Source: WRCA01 sp964587855 (GTDB lineage: Bacteria > Pseudomonadota > Alphaproteobacteria > Rs-D84). From it: DNA of 34,751 nt. How positions within the stretch are numbered: position 1 is the stretch's first letter; each line of letters starts with the position of its first letter. Location: positions 1-34,751 of the forward strand of contig CAZPLT010000009.1 in the NCBI GenBank assembly GCA_964587855.1, given 5' to 3'. A program made the position numbers and the translations under genes. The notes beneath the pieces are model-generated. The model ran no database searches. It saw only the letters and a program-made list of their open reading frames with translations, and was not told the origin of the DNA. Shown in pieces: positions 23,354 through 30,922 of the stretch.

Positions 23354-23741
23354 ATTTCGAGCCACCCCAGAATTTCCATCCTGGTTTTTTATCGCCTTCG
23401 TCGCGACGTGGTCCACGGTTTCCACCAAAGCCACCTTCGCGAGGACCACGGTTTCCACCACGATCACCACCACGGAATGATGAACGACGTTCTTGGAACT
23501 TTTTCGCCGATTCTTCATCACGTTGTATCAATTTCAATGTGGTTACAGATAATTTACCATTTCTGACTTCTTCATCAAATTCCACAATGTCATTTTCATT
23601 CAAAAACCGAATGTCTGCTGCTTTTAATGCGGACGAATGAACGAACACATCTTCTTTGTTACCGGCTTCATTTGCGGTGTCTGGAGTAATAAACCCAAAA
23701 CACTTTTTACCGTTATACCATTTTACTTTTCCTTGACGCAT
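23352..23741 (-). CDS. Cold-shock domain protein with RGG-type tail
   Basis: 129 aa. Residues 1-75 form a cold-shock domain that binds single-stranded RNA or DNA: MRQGKVKWYNGKKCFGFITPD carries RNP1, with Cys where KGFGFI has Gly, and DVFVHSSAL is RNP2. Residues ~85-122 are Gly/Arg-rich with repeated GGNRGP and GGDRGG, resembling RGG RNA-binding tails; the end is WKFWGGSK. Typical bacterial Csps are about 70 aa, so the tail nearly doubles the length. AAAGGTT precedes the ATG. Possible role as an RNA chaperone. Confidence 0.9.
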   Translation of the reverse strand: MRQGKVKWYNGKKCFGFITPDTANEAGNKEDVFVHSSALKAADIRFLNENDIVEFDEEVRNGKLSVTTLKLIQRDEESAKKFQERRSSFRGGDRGGNRGPREGGFGGNRGPRRDEGDKKPGWKFWGGSK

Positions 23742-23848
23742 AATTTAACCTTTCGTTATGCTTGTTCTGACATGGCGAAGCCACATCTCATTGATTGTGC
23801 TATATATAAATACACAAATCAAGAAAAATCTAAAATAAGAAGATATAC

Positions 23849-25096
23849 CTAGGCTTTCTTTTTATATGCCAAAATCAATGGTTCTATTTTATCAAGATAC
23901 TTTTTATCTATCGATTTTTTAGGTATTTTAATACTATTTTTTTGACCCGCAGACATCTTGGACAATTCTTCATCATTTTTAGTGTTTATAATTTTATCCA
24001 AAACTATTGATACTTTTTCATTTGTATTTGGCAAAATAAATTTAATTTCATCGCCCTGTTTTATTTCGTTACGCAATTCCATAATTATGCTATCGTCTGC
24101 CAGACCCGTTATTACACCAATGGCCTGGTAATCAGAATTTGAACGAGTAGTTTCAAAATTATGCGCATCCGCTGATAATTTGCCATGAAAGAACGCATCT
24201 GTATACCCCCGTGTTTCCAGCACATTCAAATCATCCATAAATGGTGCGGGGTCAAATTTTTCAGGATTGGCAAAATAAGAATCAATTGCATTTCTGTATG
24301 CGCGGACTACACTGCCGACATAGTATTCGCTGCGATTACGACCCTCTATTTTCAGCGAATCTGGTCCGCTTTCCAGAATTTGCGCCAAATGAGGCATCAG
24401 GCATAAATCTTTGGAATTCAGAATGTATGTGCCGCGGTTATCTTCGTCCAATCCCATTTCTAAACCGCTTTCTTTTTCGCGCAGCACAACATCATATTTC
24501 CAGCGACAAAGTTGCGCGCACGCCCCGCGGTTTGATGGTCGTCCAGTAATAAAGTTTGATAACAGACAACGTCCAGAATAACTCATACACATTGCGCCAT
24601 GAACAAAAATTTCAAGTCCCATTTCTGGGCATTTTTTACGAATTTCTTTGAATTCATTATGTGATACTTCGCGTGCCAAAACACATAATTTTGCGCCCGC
24701 TTTTTGCCAAAATTTAACTGTATTTGCAGAACAGATGTTTGCCTGGGTTGAAATATGAATCGTCATATCGGGAAATGTTTCACGCACCCACATTAAAACC
24801 CCGGGATCGGATACTATCAAAGCGTCTGGCTGTAAGTATTCTATGGTTTCTTTGACATGTGGCAATAAAGCATAATCATTATCATGGGCAAATAAATTAA
24901 ATGCCAGGTATACTTTTTTACCATGCGAATGGGCAAATTCAATCCCCTGCTTCATTTCTTCGGTTGTAATTTTTGCCCGCGCGCGCATTGAAAACCCCGG
25001 GATTCCCGCATAAACAGCGTCCGCGCCGTATAAAATCGCCGTTTTTAATCCGTCCAGCGTTCCCGCTGGCGCTAAAAGTTCTGGTTTTTTAATCAT
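23849..25096 (-). CDS. trhP: Peptidase U32 family tRNA hydroxylation protein, TrhP/YegQ-type
   Basis: 415 aa. TrhP makes 5-hydroxyuridine at tRNA wobble position 34. The TIM-barrel start MIKKPELLAPAGTLDGLKTAILYGADAVYAG and the signature EIFVHGAMCMSYSGRCLLSN...RGACAQLCRW place it in the U32/YegQ group; four cysteines in that region (about 170-200) probably bind an Fe-S cluster. The C-terminal beta domain ends LAYKKKA. Family members are often miscalled proteases. The ATG has no clear Shine-Dalgarno; a TAAATT 8 nt upstream suggests leaderless expression but its -35 is weak. Confidence 0.85.
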   Translation of the reverse strand: MIKKPELLAPAGTLDGLKTAILYGADAVYAGIPGFSMRARAKITTEEMKQGIEFAHSHGKKVYLAFNLFAHDNDYALLPHVKETIEYLQPDALIVSDPGVLMWVRETFPDMTIHISTQANICSANTVKFWQKAGAKLCVLAREVSHNEFKEIRKKCPEMGLEIFVHGAMCMSYSGRCLLSNFITGRPSNRGACAQLCRWKYDVVLREKESGLEMGLDEDNRGTYILNSKDLCLMPHLAQILESGPDSLKIEGRNRSEYYVGSVVRAYRNAIDSYFANPEKFDPAPFMDDLNVLETRGYTDAFFHGKLSADAHNFETTRSNSDYQAIGVITGLADDSIIMELRNEIKQGDEIKFILPNTNEKVSIVLDKIINTKNDEELSKMSAGQKNSIKIPKKSIDKKYLDKIEPLILAYKKKA

Positions 25097-25153
25097 GTTT
25101 TATAAATTTAACCGATATTTTAACAAACACAACATATATTTTGTAAAATGGAC

Positions 25154-25182
25154 TTGAAATTCAAAAACAAAAAGGTTAAAGT
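25154..25182 (+). promoter_or_regulatory. Promoter of tRNA-Thr
   Basis: TTGAAA (25154-25159), 17-nt spacer, TAAAGT (25177-25182); predicted start is 2-4 nt before the tRNA 5' end. Confidence 0.5.
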
Positions 25183-25191
25183 GAGGGCTAC

Positions 25192-25267
25192 GCCGGATTA
25201 GCTCAGCTGGTAGAGCATCTGATTTGTAATCAGAGGGTCGTTGGTTCGAATCCGACATCCGGCACCA
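25192..25267 (+). tRNA. tRNA-Thr (anticodon TGT)
   Basis: 76 nt. Acceptor GCCGGAT/ATCCGGC perfect; D arm GCTC/GAGC; anticodon stem TCTGA/TCAGA with loop TTTGTAA, anticodon TGT; T arm with GTTCGAATC; discriminator A and encoded CCA. Confidence 0.97.
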
Positions 25268-25321
25268 TTTTATACTTATGCACCAAAAAAAATTAAACTA
25301 TGCAATTACACCACCTGCACC

Positions 25322-25945
25322 ATGAATTTGATAAATTACAGAAAAAAACATGGTTCGGCCAGACTGGACAGCATCTATGGTTGCGGGTGTATTAAAAATC
25401 CCGATGTTTGTTTTATTTTTATGAATCCAACTGGAAAAAATATCGCCAGCAGCAAAGAATGGACGGGATTAAAAGCACCATGGATTGGCACAAAGAATAC
25501 TTGGGCTTTGTTCAGAAAAATCGGAATTATCAGTCAGAAAACCGCTGATAAAATCAAATCTATGAAACCAAATGATTGGGATTATGATTTTTCAAATTCG
25601 GTTTACCAAGAACTTTCTGGAAACGGCATATTTGTAACTAATCTGGGCAAATGCACCAAAGATGACGCTTCGCACATACATGACAGCGTATTCAAAGAAT
25701 ATCTGGAATTATTAAACCAAGAAATTTCAGAAATAAACCCAAAGAAAATTATTTGTTTTGGTAATCAAGTCAGTTCTATATTTTTGGAAAAACCAATCAA
25801 AGTTTCTGAAACACGCAAAACATGCGTATTAAAAACAATAAAGGGTAAAGATTATTGTGTGTATCCTGTTTACTATCCGGTGGGACAAGGAATGCGAAAT
25901 ATGCCACTGGCAATTGAAGATATAAAATTTGCTATTAAGTTCTAA
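25322..25945 (+). CDS. Uracil-DNA glycosylase superfamily-like protein
   Basis: 207 aa. The pattern fits the UDG fold: an early VCFIFMNPTGKN strand-loop where family 4/5 enzymes have GEAPG, then FVTNLGKCTK, matching the (V/I)TNxxKC segment, then KKIICFGNQVSSIFL, matching PxxIxxLG, and a C-terminal VYYPVGQG near the position of the HPS motif. The active-site residues are not those of a standard UDG, so activity is uncertain. The frame is open into tRNA-Thr; I chose ATG 25322 because earlier starts lie inside or just after the tRNA. No Shine-Dalgarno is visible, so co-transcription with the tRNA is possible. Confidence 0.6.
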   Translation: MNLINYRKKHGSARLDSIYGCGCIKNPDVCFIFMNPTGKNIASSKEWTGLKAPWIGTKNTWALFRKIGIISQKTADKIKSMKPNDWDYDFSNSVYQELSGNGIFVTNLGKCTKDDASHIHDSVFKEYLELLNQEISEINPKKIICFGNQVSSIFLEKPIKVSETRKTCVLKTIKGKDYCVYPVYYPVGQGMRNMPLAIEDIKFAIKF

Positions 25946-25962
25946 ATTTTTTATTTTTATGT

Positions 25963-25968
25963 TATAAT
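25963..25968 (+). promoter_or_regulatory. -10 box of M23 peptidase gene, predicted leaderless
   Basis: Perfect TATAAT 6 nt before the ATG at 25975; no Shine-Dalgarno. The -35 is poor (TTCTAA at 25940-25945, 17-nt spacer). Confidence 0.45.
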
Positions 25969-25974
25969 TTGTTT

Positions 25975-26793
25975 ATGAAATTTTGTGTTTTATCTTTTTG
26001 TATATTGTTATCTTTTTCTGCCTGGGCTGTTGATTTTCCAGACAGTGCTCCACAAACATCGGATGTTATGAAATTATCTGCTTCCAGCTTTCCGACAACA
26101 AAATTTGATACATCTTTTACCGAACGTGTCGCGTCATTGACCGAAGGTTACGCACCTTATGAAACAATTTGGGATGAAAATGGTAATTGTATTTCTGGAT
26201 GTACATACTCTGGAATGACCGTCGAGACAGAAAAAAAACGATTAGAACATGACACTGAAATAGTTCAACAAAAAATAGATGTTTATTGCGCGCAAAATCC
26301 CGATATTTGTAATCCACCAATAACTGAATCCGAAGAAAATATCCCTCCTGTTGAACGCGCGTGTTCAGTATCATGTTCCAAAATACCATCAGGACAAGAT
26401 ATACCCCGCAGTGAACCCTTAATGGGGGTACCCAGGATTTCTTCGCCTTGTCAATTAAACAGATTTTTATTTGGAAAATATCGCGATCATGTTGCTTTGG
26501 ATTTTTCAGTTGTTGTTGGAACGCCTGTATTTGCTCCAGCTGATGGTACAGTAACAAAAATTTTACATGATAATGATTGTGGAAATGGGATTTTTCTTCA
26601 ACATGCTGACGGTTTTTCAACTTTATATTGCCATCTTTCTGATACATCTATGGTAACAGTAGGGCAAAAAATAGATGCTGGCTGTATGTTTGCAAAAACC
26701 GGTAATACTGGATGCTCAACTGGTCCGCATTTACATTACTCGGTTCGTATTAATGGAAAATCTGTTTGCCCAAGTCAATTTATTTCAAGATAA
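25975..26793 (+). CDS. Secreted M23 (LytM-type) zinc peptidase
   Basis: 272 aa. Signal peptide ends at AWA (about residue 18). A Cys-rich linker (about 65-150; several CSVSC- or CISGC-type pairs) precedes the LytM domain at about 155-270. Zinc site: HVALDF (His and Asp, HxxxD) and HLHY near the C-terminus; LYCHL carries the other catalytic His. M23 enzymes cleave peptidoglycan cross-bridges or activate amidases. The residues needed for zinc binding are present, so it may be an active hydrolase. The gene ends 9 nt inside the convergent rnc. Confidence 0.88.
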   Translation: MKFCVLSFCILLSFSAWAVDFPDSAPQTSDVMKLSASSFPTTKFDTSFTERVASLTEGYAPYETIWDENGNCISGCTYSGMTVETEKKRLEHDTEIVQQKIDVYCAQNPDICNPPITESEENIPPVERACSVSCSKIPSGQDIPRSEPLMGVPRISSPCQLNRFLFGKYRDHVALDFSVVVGTPVFAPADGTVTKILHDNDCGNGIFLQHADGFSTLYCHLSDTSMVTVGQKIDAGCMFAKTGNTGCSTGPHLHYSVRINGKSVCPSQFISR

Positions 26794-27414
26794 AATTTTT
26801 AATAATTTTTCAGCGGCATTCGCAGATGCTTCTTTCTTTGATTCACCAATACCAATCGCACTTTGTCCCAATGCCGATACACAAACATTGAATAGTGGAG
26901 CATGTGATTTATTCCCATTGTCTATAAATTCATATTCAGGTAATGCACCCGCACCATTTTTTTGAACCAGTTCTTGCAGTGCTGTTTTAGCATCTTTGGG
27001 TGGGACAATATCTTTCGCCGCCAGTGGCTGCCATATTTCTTCTATTTGTTTGCGCGCAATTTCAAATCCACCATCTAAAAACATAGCGCCCAATACAGAT
27101 TCCATAGCATTTGCAGCAATATGATTCATTTTGCCCGCGGTCATATGTCCGTGTCTGATTTTTTTATCCATTCCAAATTCTTTTGCAACATTCGCCAAAG
27201 TATCTGTGGAAACCAATACAGCATGACGACGTGCCAGATCCCCCTCGGACTCATTGGGAAACATATTATAAAGCAAAATAGCAACCGACAGACCCAGAAC
27301 ACGATCGCCAACAAATTCTAAACGTTCATTATTATTTACAGAATCCGCTCCGCTCTGCGTCATTGCCAGTTCAAATAATTTTTCATTGTTAAATTTGTAT
27401 TTTAATTTTTGCAT
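26785..27414 (-). CDS. rnc: Ribonuclease III
   Basis: 209 aa. RNase III cuts double-stranded RNA in rRNA processing and decay. The signature NERLEFVGD (29-37) holds the first acidic residues; ANAMESVLGAMFLDGG (101-116) is the second. Aligned with E. coli E38, D45, D114 and E117, the residues are E30, D37, N102 and E105, so the D114 position is Asn. A dsRNA-binding domain covers the last ~70 residues (TALQELVQKNG...EASANAAEKLL). Four nt separate it from comM. GGGGC lies upstream as a ribosome site. The 3' end overlaps the M23 gene. Confidence 0.93.
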   Translation of the reverse strand: MQKLKYKFNNEKLFELAMTQSGADSVNNNERLEFVGDRVLGLSVAILLYNMFPNESEGDLARRHAVLVSTDTLANVAKEFGMDKKIRHGHMTAGKMNHIAANAMESVLGAMFLDGGFEIARKQIEEIWQPLAAKDIVPPKDAKTALQELVQKNGAGALPEYEFIDNGNKSHAPLFNVCVSALGQSAIGIGESKKEASANAAEKLLKILS

Positions 27415-27417
27415 TTT

Positions 27418-28932
27418 TTATGCCCCATATTTTCCACGCTTGATTGGACGATACGATATTGCTTCGGTTAAATCAACTAATTCAACATTGTCACTGCCAC
27501 GTAAATCCGCAATCGTTCGTGCGATTCTTTTAATCCGTTGATACCCACGCGCGGACATTCCCATTTTTTCCGCGGCGTTATTTAGAAATTCTGTCAGCTC
27601 TGTATTCAATGCAACCACTGCGTCCAATTCTTTGCCATCCAAATGAGCATTCATCTTGCCCTGGCGTATAATTTGTTTTTCACGTGCACTGGCAACCCGG
27701 GCACGAACAACCGCACTGGTTTCTGTTTTATGTTCATCAATCTTCATTTCCCATGGATTTACCGCATCAACATCAACATGTAAATCTATGCGATCCAATA
27801 ATGGCCCACTGATTTTATTTTGATATGCTTCGGCGCAACGTGGGGCACGCGAACATTCCATTGAATGATTGCCCAAATGTCCACAAGGACATGGATTCAT
27901 TGCCGCAATCAATTGAAAACGCGCTGGATAAGTCGTTGTTTTCTTTGCCCGCGAAATCATAATTTTACCCGTCTCCATTGGCTGACGTAAAATTTCCAAT
28001 GTCGCCCTTTGGAATTCTGGCAATTCATCCAAAAATAAAACACCAGCATGAGCCAATGATATTTCACCGGGTTTTGCATCAGTTCCACCGCCCGCTAATG
28101 CAACCGCGCTGGCCGTATGATGAACCGAACGAAATGGACGCGTGGATACCAGACTTTGTGCATTTAATTGCCCAGCAACAGAATGAATCATCGATGATTC
28201 TAAAATTTCATTTGGTGTCATTTCTGGCAAAATTCCCGCCAATCGTGATGCTAACATGGTTTTCCCAGATCCGGGCGGCCCCACCATCAGCATTGCATGA
28301 CCACCAGCCGCTGCAATTTCTAATGCTCGTTTTGCAGCTGTTTGCCCGTGCACTTCGGATAAATCTCCAACAGATGCCGTATTATGTTTGGGCGTAATTA
28401 TTTCTGGAACTGGCAAAATTTGTGTCCCACGAAAATGATTTATTAAATCCAAAATATGCGCCGGTGCCAAAATTTCCGAGTGCCCTGCCCATCTGGCTTC
28501 GCCACCGTTTTCAAACGGACAGATTATTCCCATTCTATTTTTATTTGCCCAAACACTGGCTGGTAAAATTCCATTTGTTTTTTGAATTGTCCCATTTAAA
28601 CCAATTTCGCCCATTATTACATATTTTGATAATTCTGCTTCGGGCAATATACCCATAGTGCACAAAATCCCACATAAAATAGGCAAATCAAAATGAGAAC
28701 CAGATTTTTCAATATCACTGGGAGCCAAATTTATAGTCAGTTTTTTATTAGGTAATGAAATATTTAAAGATGCCAAAGCGTTCTTTACACGCATCTGTGA
28801 TTCTTTGACCGCACGATCTGGCAATCCAATCAGAAAGAAATTCTGTTCAGACATACCCGCGGTCATTTGGATTTGAACCTCTATCCGCGTTGCTTCCAAT
28901 CCATTAAAAATTAAAGAGTTCAATGAAATCAT
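27418..28932 (-). CDS. comM: ComM/YifB family Mg-chelatase-like AAA ATPase
   Basis: 504 aa. ComM is a helicase that helps branch migration in natural transformation in some species; YifB homologues are widespread. An N-terminal Lon-like domain (MISLNSLIFNGLEATRIEVQ...) precedes the AAA core with Walker A GPPGSGKTMLASR, Walker B LFLDELPEF, and CPCGHLGNHSMECS, a Cys-containing insert. The C-terminal domain ends AISYRPIKRGKYGA. The ATG lies 7 nt after a -10 box and lacks a Shine-Dalgarno. First of a two-gene unit with rnc. Confidence 0.93.
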   Translation of the reverse strand: MISLNSLIFNGLEATRIEVQIQMTAGMSEQNFFLIGLPDRAVKESQMRVKNALASLNISLPNKKLTINLAPSDIEKSGSHFDLPILCGILCTMGILPEAELSKYVIMGEIGLNGTIQKTNGILPASVWANKNRMGIICPFENGGEARWAGHSEILAPAHILDLINHFRGTQILPVPEIITPKHNTASVGDLSEVHGQTAAKRALEIAAAGGHAMLMVGPPGSGKTMLASRLAGILPEMTPNEILESSMIHSVAGQLNAQSLVSTRPFRSVHHTASAVALAGGGTDAKPGEISLAHAGVLFLDELPEFQRATLEILRQPMETGKIMISRAKKTTTYPARFQLIAAMNPCPCGHLGNHSMECSRAPRCAEAYQNKISGPLLDRIDLHVDVDAVNPWEMKIDEHKTETSAVVRARVASAREKQIIRQGKMNAHLDGKELDAVVALNTELTEFLNNAAEKMGMSARGYQRIKRIARTIADLRGSDNVELVDLTEAISYRPIKRGKYGA

Positions 28933-28939
28933 GTATCAA

Positions 28940-28968
28940 ATAATAAAACTTGCACGTATTTAATTCAA
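28940..28968 (-). promoter_or_regulatory. Promoter of comM, predicted leaderless
   Basis: On the minus strand TTGAAT (28968-28963), 17-nt spacer, TATTAT (28945-28940), then exactly 7 nt to the comM ATG at 28932. Confidence 0.6.
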
Positions 28969-28978
28969 GGTCTAAAAT
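28950..28978 (+). promoter_or_regulatory. Promoter of lepB
   Basis: TTGCAC (28950-28955), 17-nt spacer, TAAAAT (28973-28978). Overlaps the comM promoter, with each -35 lying inside the other spacer. The predicted leader contains AAGGGGAA before the ATG at 29004. Confidence 0.6.
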
Positions 28979-29003
28979 GCCAACAAATAAAAAAGGGGAA
29001 ATT

Positions 29004-29888
29004 ATGGCAAAAAAACACACCAGTACAACACGTGAATGGATAAATACTTTATTTTGGGCGGGTCTTATAGCGATAATTTTCCGCAGTTTTTTACTGGAAC
29101 CATTTAATATTCCATCTGGCAGTATGATTCCAACACTGCAAGTTGGTGATCATATTTTTATAAAAAAATGGGCCTATGGATATTCACGTTATTCTTTTCC
29201 TTTTGGCTCTTGGCATATGTGGGATGGTCGCTTTATAGCATCAGAACCCAAAATGGGGGATATTGTTGTTTTCCGCAACCCAAGCAATGAATCTTTGGAT
29301 TATGTTAAACGTTTGATTGGAACCCCAGGCGATACAATTCAGATGATTGCTGGTCGCTTGTATATCAATGGAAAAATGGTTGAACGTGAAAATCCACAAA
29401 GATACATAATTGCACATCTGCCAAAAGAAATTCGTAGTGTTGGATTTTACAAAGATAATATTTCTATCAAGGGGAATCGCTTATTCTTTGATAATGCCCC
29501 TGCAAAATTCAACTATACTATTGAATACAAAAGTCAAAACGAATGTATGCAATCTCAAATTTGTATGAATGGCGGTATTGATGAGCTGACAGAATGGACC
29601 GAAATTTTACCAAATGGTGTACATCATAAAATCATAGAACGCAGTGATAATGACATGTATGATAATACACCTGCATATAAAATCCCAGACGGTCATTTCT
29701 TTATGATGGGGGATGATCGTGACTGGTCAGCAGACAGCCGTGCAGGCGTTGGAATGGTCCCACGTGATAATATAATGGGCAAAGTATGGTTTATATGGTA
29801 TTCCCATAACTATTATTCTCCATTATTATTTATTTGGAATTGGGGAGATAAATTAAGATTGGAAAGATTTGGATTGGGAATTAAATAA
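29004..29888 (+). CDS. lepB: Signal peptidase I
   Basis: 294 aa. LepB removes signal peptides at the periplasmic face. An N-terminal anchor (about 12-30) leads to the catalytic Ser in PSGSMIPT (S40) and the general base Lys in DYVKRLIG (K102); the late GDDRDWSADSR box is also conserved. I chose the ATG at 29004 because AAGGGGAA lies 6 nt upstream; an earlier in-frame ATG at 28977 overlaps the -10. Some of its substrates are encoded in this window, such as the M23 peptidase and the beta-barrel protein. Confidence 0.95.
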   Translation: MAKKHTSTTREWINTLFWAGLIAIIFRSFLLEPFNIPSGSMIPTLQVGDHIFIKKWAYGYSRYSFPFGSWHMWDGRFIASEPKMGDIVVFRNPSNESLDYVKRLIGTPGDTIQMIAGRLYINGKMVERENPQRYIIAHLPKEIRSVGFYKDNISIKGNRLFFDNAPAKFNYTIEYKSQNECMQSQICMNGGIDELTEWTEILPNGVHHKIIERSDNDMYDNTPAYKIPDGHFFMMGDDRDWSADSRAGVGMVPRDNIMGKVWFIWYSHNYYSPLLFIWNWGDKLRLERFGLGIK

Positions 29889-29914
29889 AAAACGCGGCAT
29901 TTGCCGCGTTTTTT
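29887..29914. terminator. Bidirectional terminator between lepB and beta-barrel gene
   Basis: AAAAAACGCGGC (29887-29898), loop ATTT, GCCGCGTTTTTT (29903-29914): a perfect 12-bp stem touching both stop codons. Confidence 0.92.
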
Positions 29915-30881
29915 AAAACTCGAATCTTAAACCCACAGTAACCATTCCGTACAACATATTTTCTGCACTGAATATATCCCTGGATTTGAATCCTACGGTA
30001 GTATCTGTATTTTCTGCATTATTTAATTCCCATGTAACTTTCGGCAACCACATTAAACGTACCCCTACATCAAAAAATGTATTTGTGTCCAATCCATAAG
30101 AAAAGCCCAATGCGCCAAGAACAGCGATATTACTGCTTGAAGATTCAGATGTATAAAAACTTAATGTTGAACCACCTGTATCTTCGCCCAGATCCTGCAT
30201 AGAATCTTGATTAGACAAATCACCAAAAGCATCTGTAACATTCAAAACAGTTATAGAATCTGCATATCCCGCACCAAACCCAATATATGGGATAAGTTCC
30301 CGCAATGGTTTTCGCGCACCCTCAAAGAAATCGTGATATAACATTACTGAAAAAACCTCGGTCGTTATATCTGATTGAACACCAGTAGATTCTACGGACA
30401 ATACATCGCTTGTCGTAGAAACCAGATCCCCTTTGAACATTGGGGTTGAATTATAATCCGATTTTGAAATATGATCCCAAGCCGCTTCTGCGCGCCACTG
30501 AGGAGCATAAGGCAAAACCAAGCCGATTCCCATACCACCGGCAAATGAAAAGCTTCCGAATTTTTCGTTCGCTGACAAGTCACCTATATCAACCTGCCCC
30601 AGATTTTGATAACCCGCCGTAGCACACGCAGCAGCACCGCCACAATAGCTTTCCGTCATGACACCGATTGTCGGATCATACCAATAGGGCTCTGGAACCA
30701 AAGTACCTAAATCGTTGCTGATTTTGGCCGAGCCAAAAGCACCACCGCCACGGATACTGATTGTAGCACGACTGCCATCATCCCTAAAATAACCCCCAGG
30801 GGCAGAGTATTCCCAGTTAGCATACGCCGCAGCGCCGCAAAGAGTAAAAAGTAAAGAGCAAAGAGTGATTTTCGTTTTCAT
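29913..30881 (-). CDS. Outer-membrane beta-barrel protein
   Basis: 322 aa. Signal peptide with a likely cut after AYA (about residue 21). The rest alternates polar and hydrophobic residues in strands, with Gly/aromatic girdles such as GFGAGYADS and VGVRLMWLPKV, and ends with Phe (LRFEF), the classic C-terminal beta-signal recognised by BamA. Pro/Asp-rich and Ser/Thr-rich loops (including CGGAAAC, a Cys pair) lie between strands. It resembles OmpW/opacity-type 8-strand proteins, but the family is not certain. Function could be a small porin or adhesin. It is expressed alone from a promoter giving a leaderless mRNA. Confidence 0.85.
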   Translation of the reverse strand: MKTKITLCSLLFTLCGAAAYANWEYSAPGGYFRDDGSRATISIRGGGAFGSAKISNDLGTLVPEPYWYDPTIGVMTESYCGGAAACATAGYQNLGQVDIGDLSANEKFGSFSFAGGMGIGLVLPYAPQWRAEAAWDHISKSDYNSTPMFKGDLVSTTSDVLSVESTGVQSDITTEVFSVMLYHDFFEGARKPLRELIPYIGFGAGYADSITVLNVTDAFGDLSNQDSMQDLGEDTGGSTLSFYTSESSSSNIAVLGALGFSYGLDTNTFFDVGVRLMWLPKVTWELNNAENTDTTVGFKSRDIFSAENMLYGMVTVGLRFEF

Positions 30882-30888
30882 GAGATAA

Positions 30889-30916
30889 ATTATATCATAA
30901 ATAAACTGCCTGACAA
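30889..30916 (-). promoter_or_regulatory. Promoter of beta-barrel gene, predicted leaderless
   Basis: On the minus strand TTGTCA (30916-30911), 16-nt spacer, TATAAT (30894-30889), then exactly 7 nt to the ATG at 30881. Confidence 0.65.
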
Positions 30917-30922
30917 AGTCTT

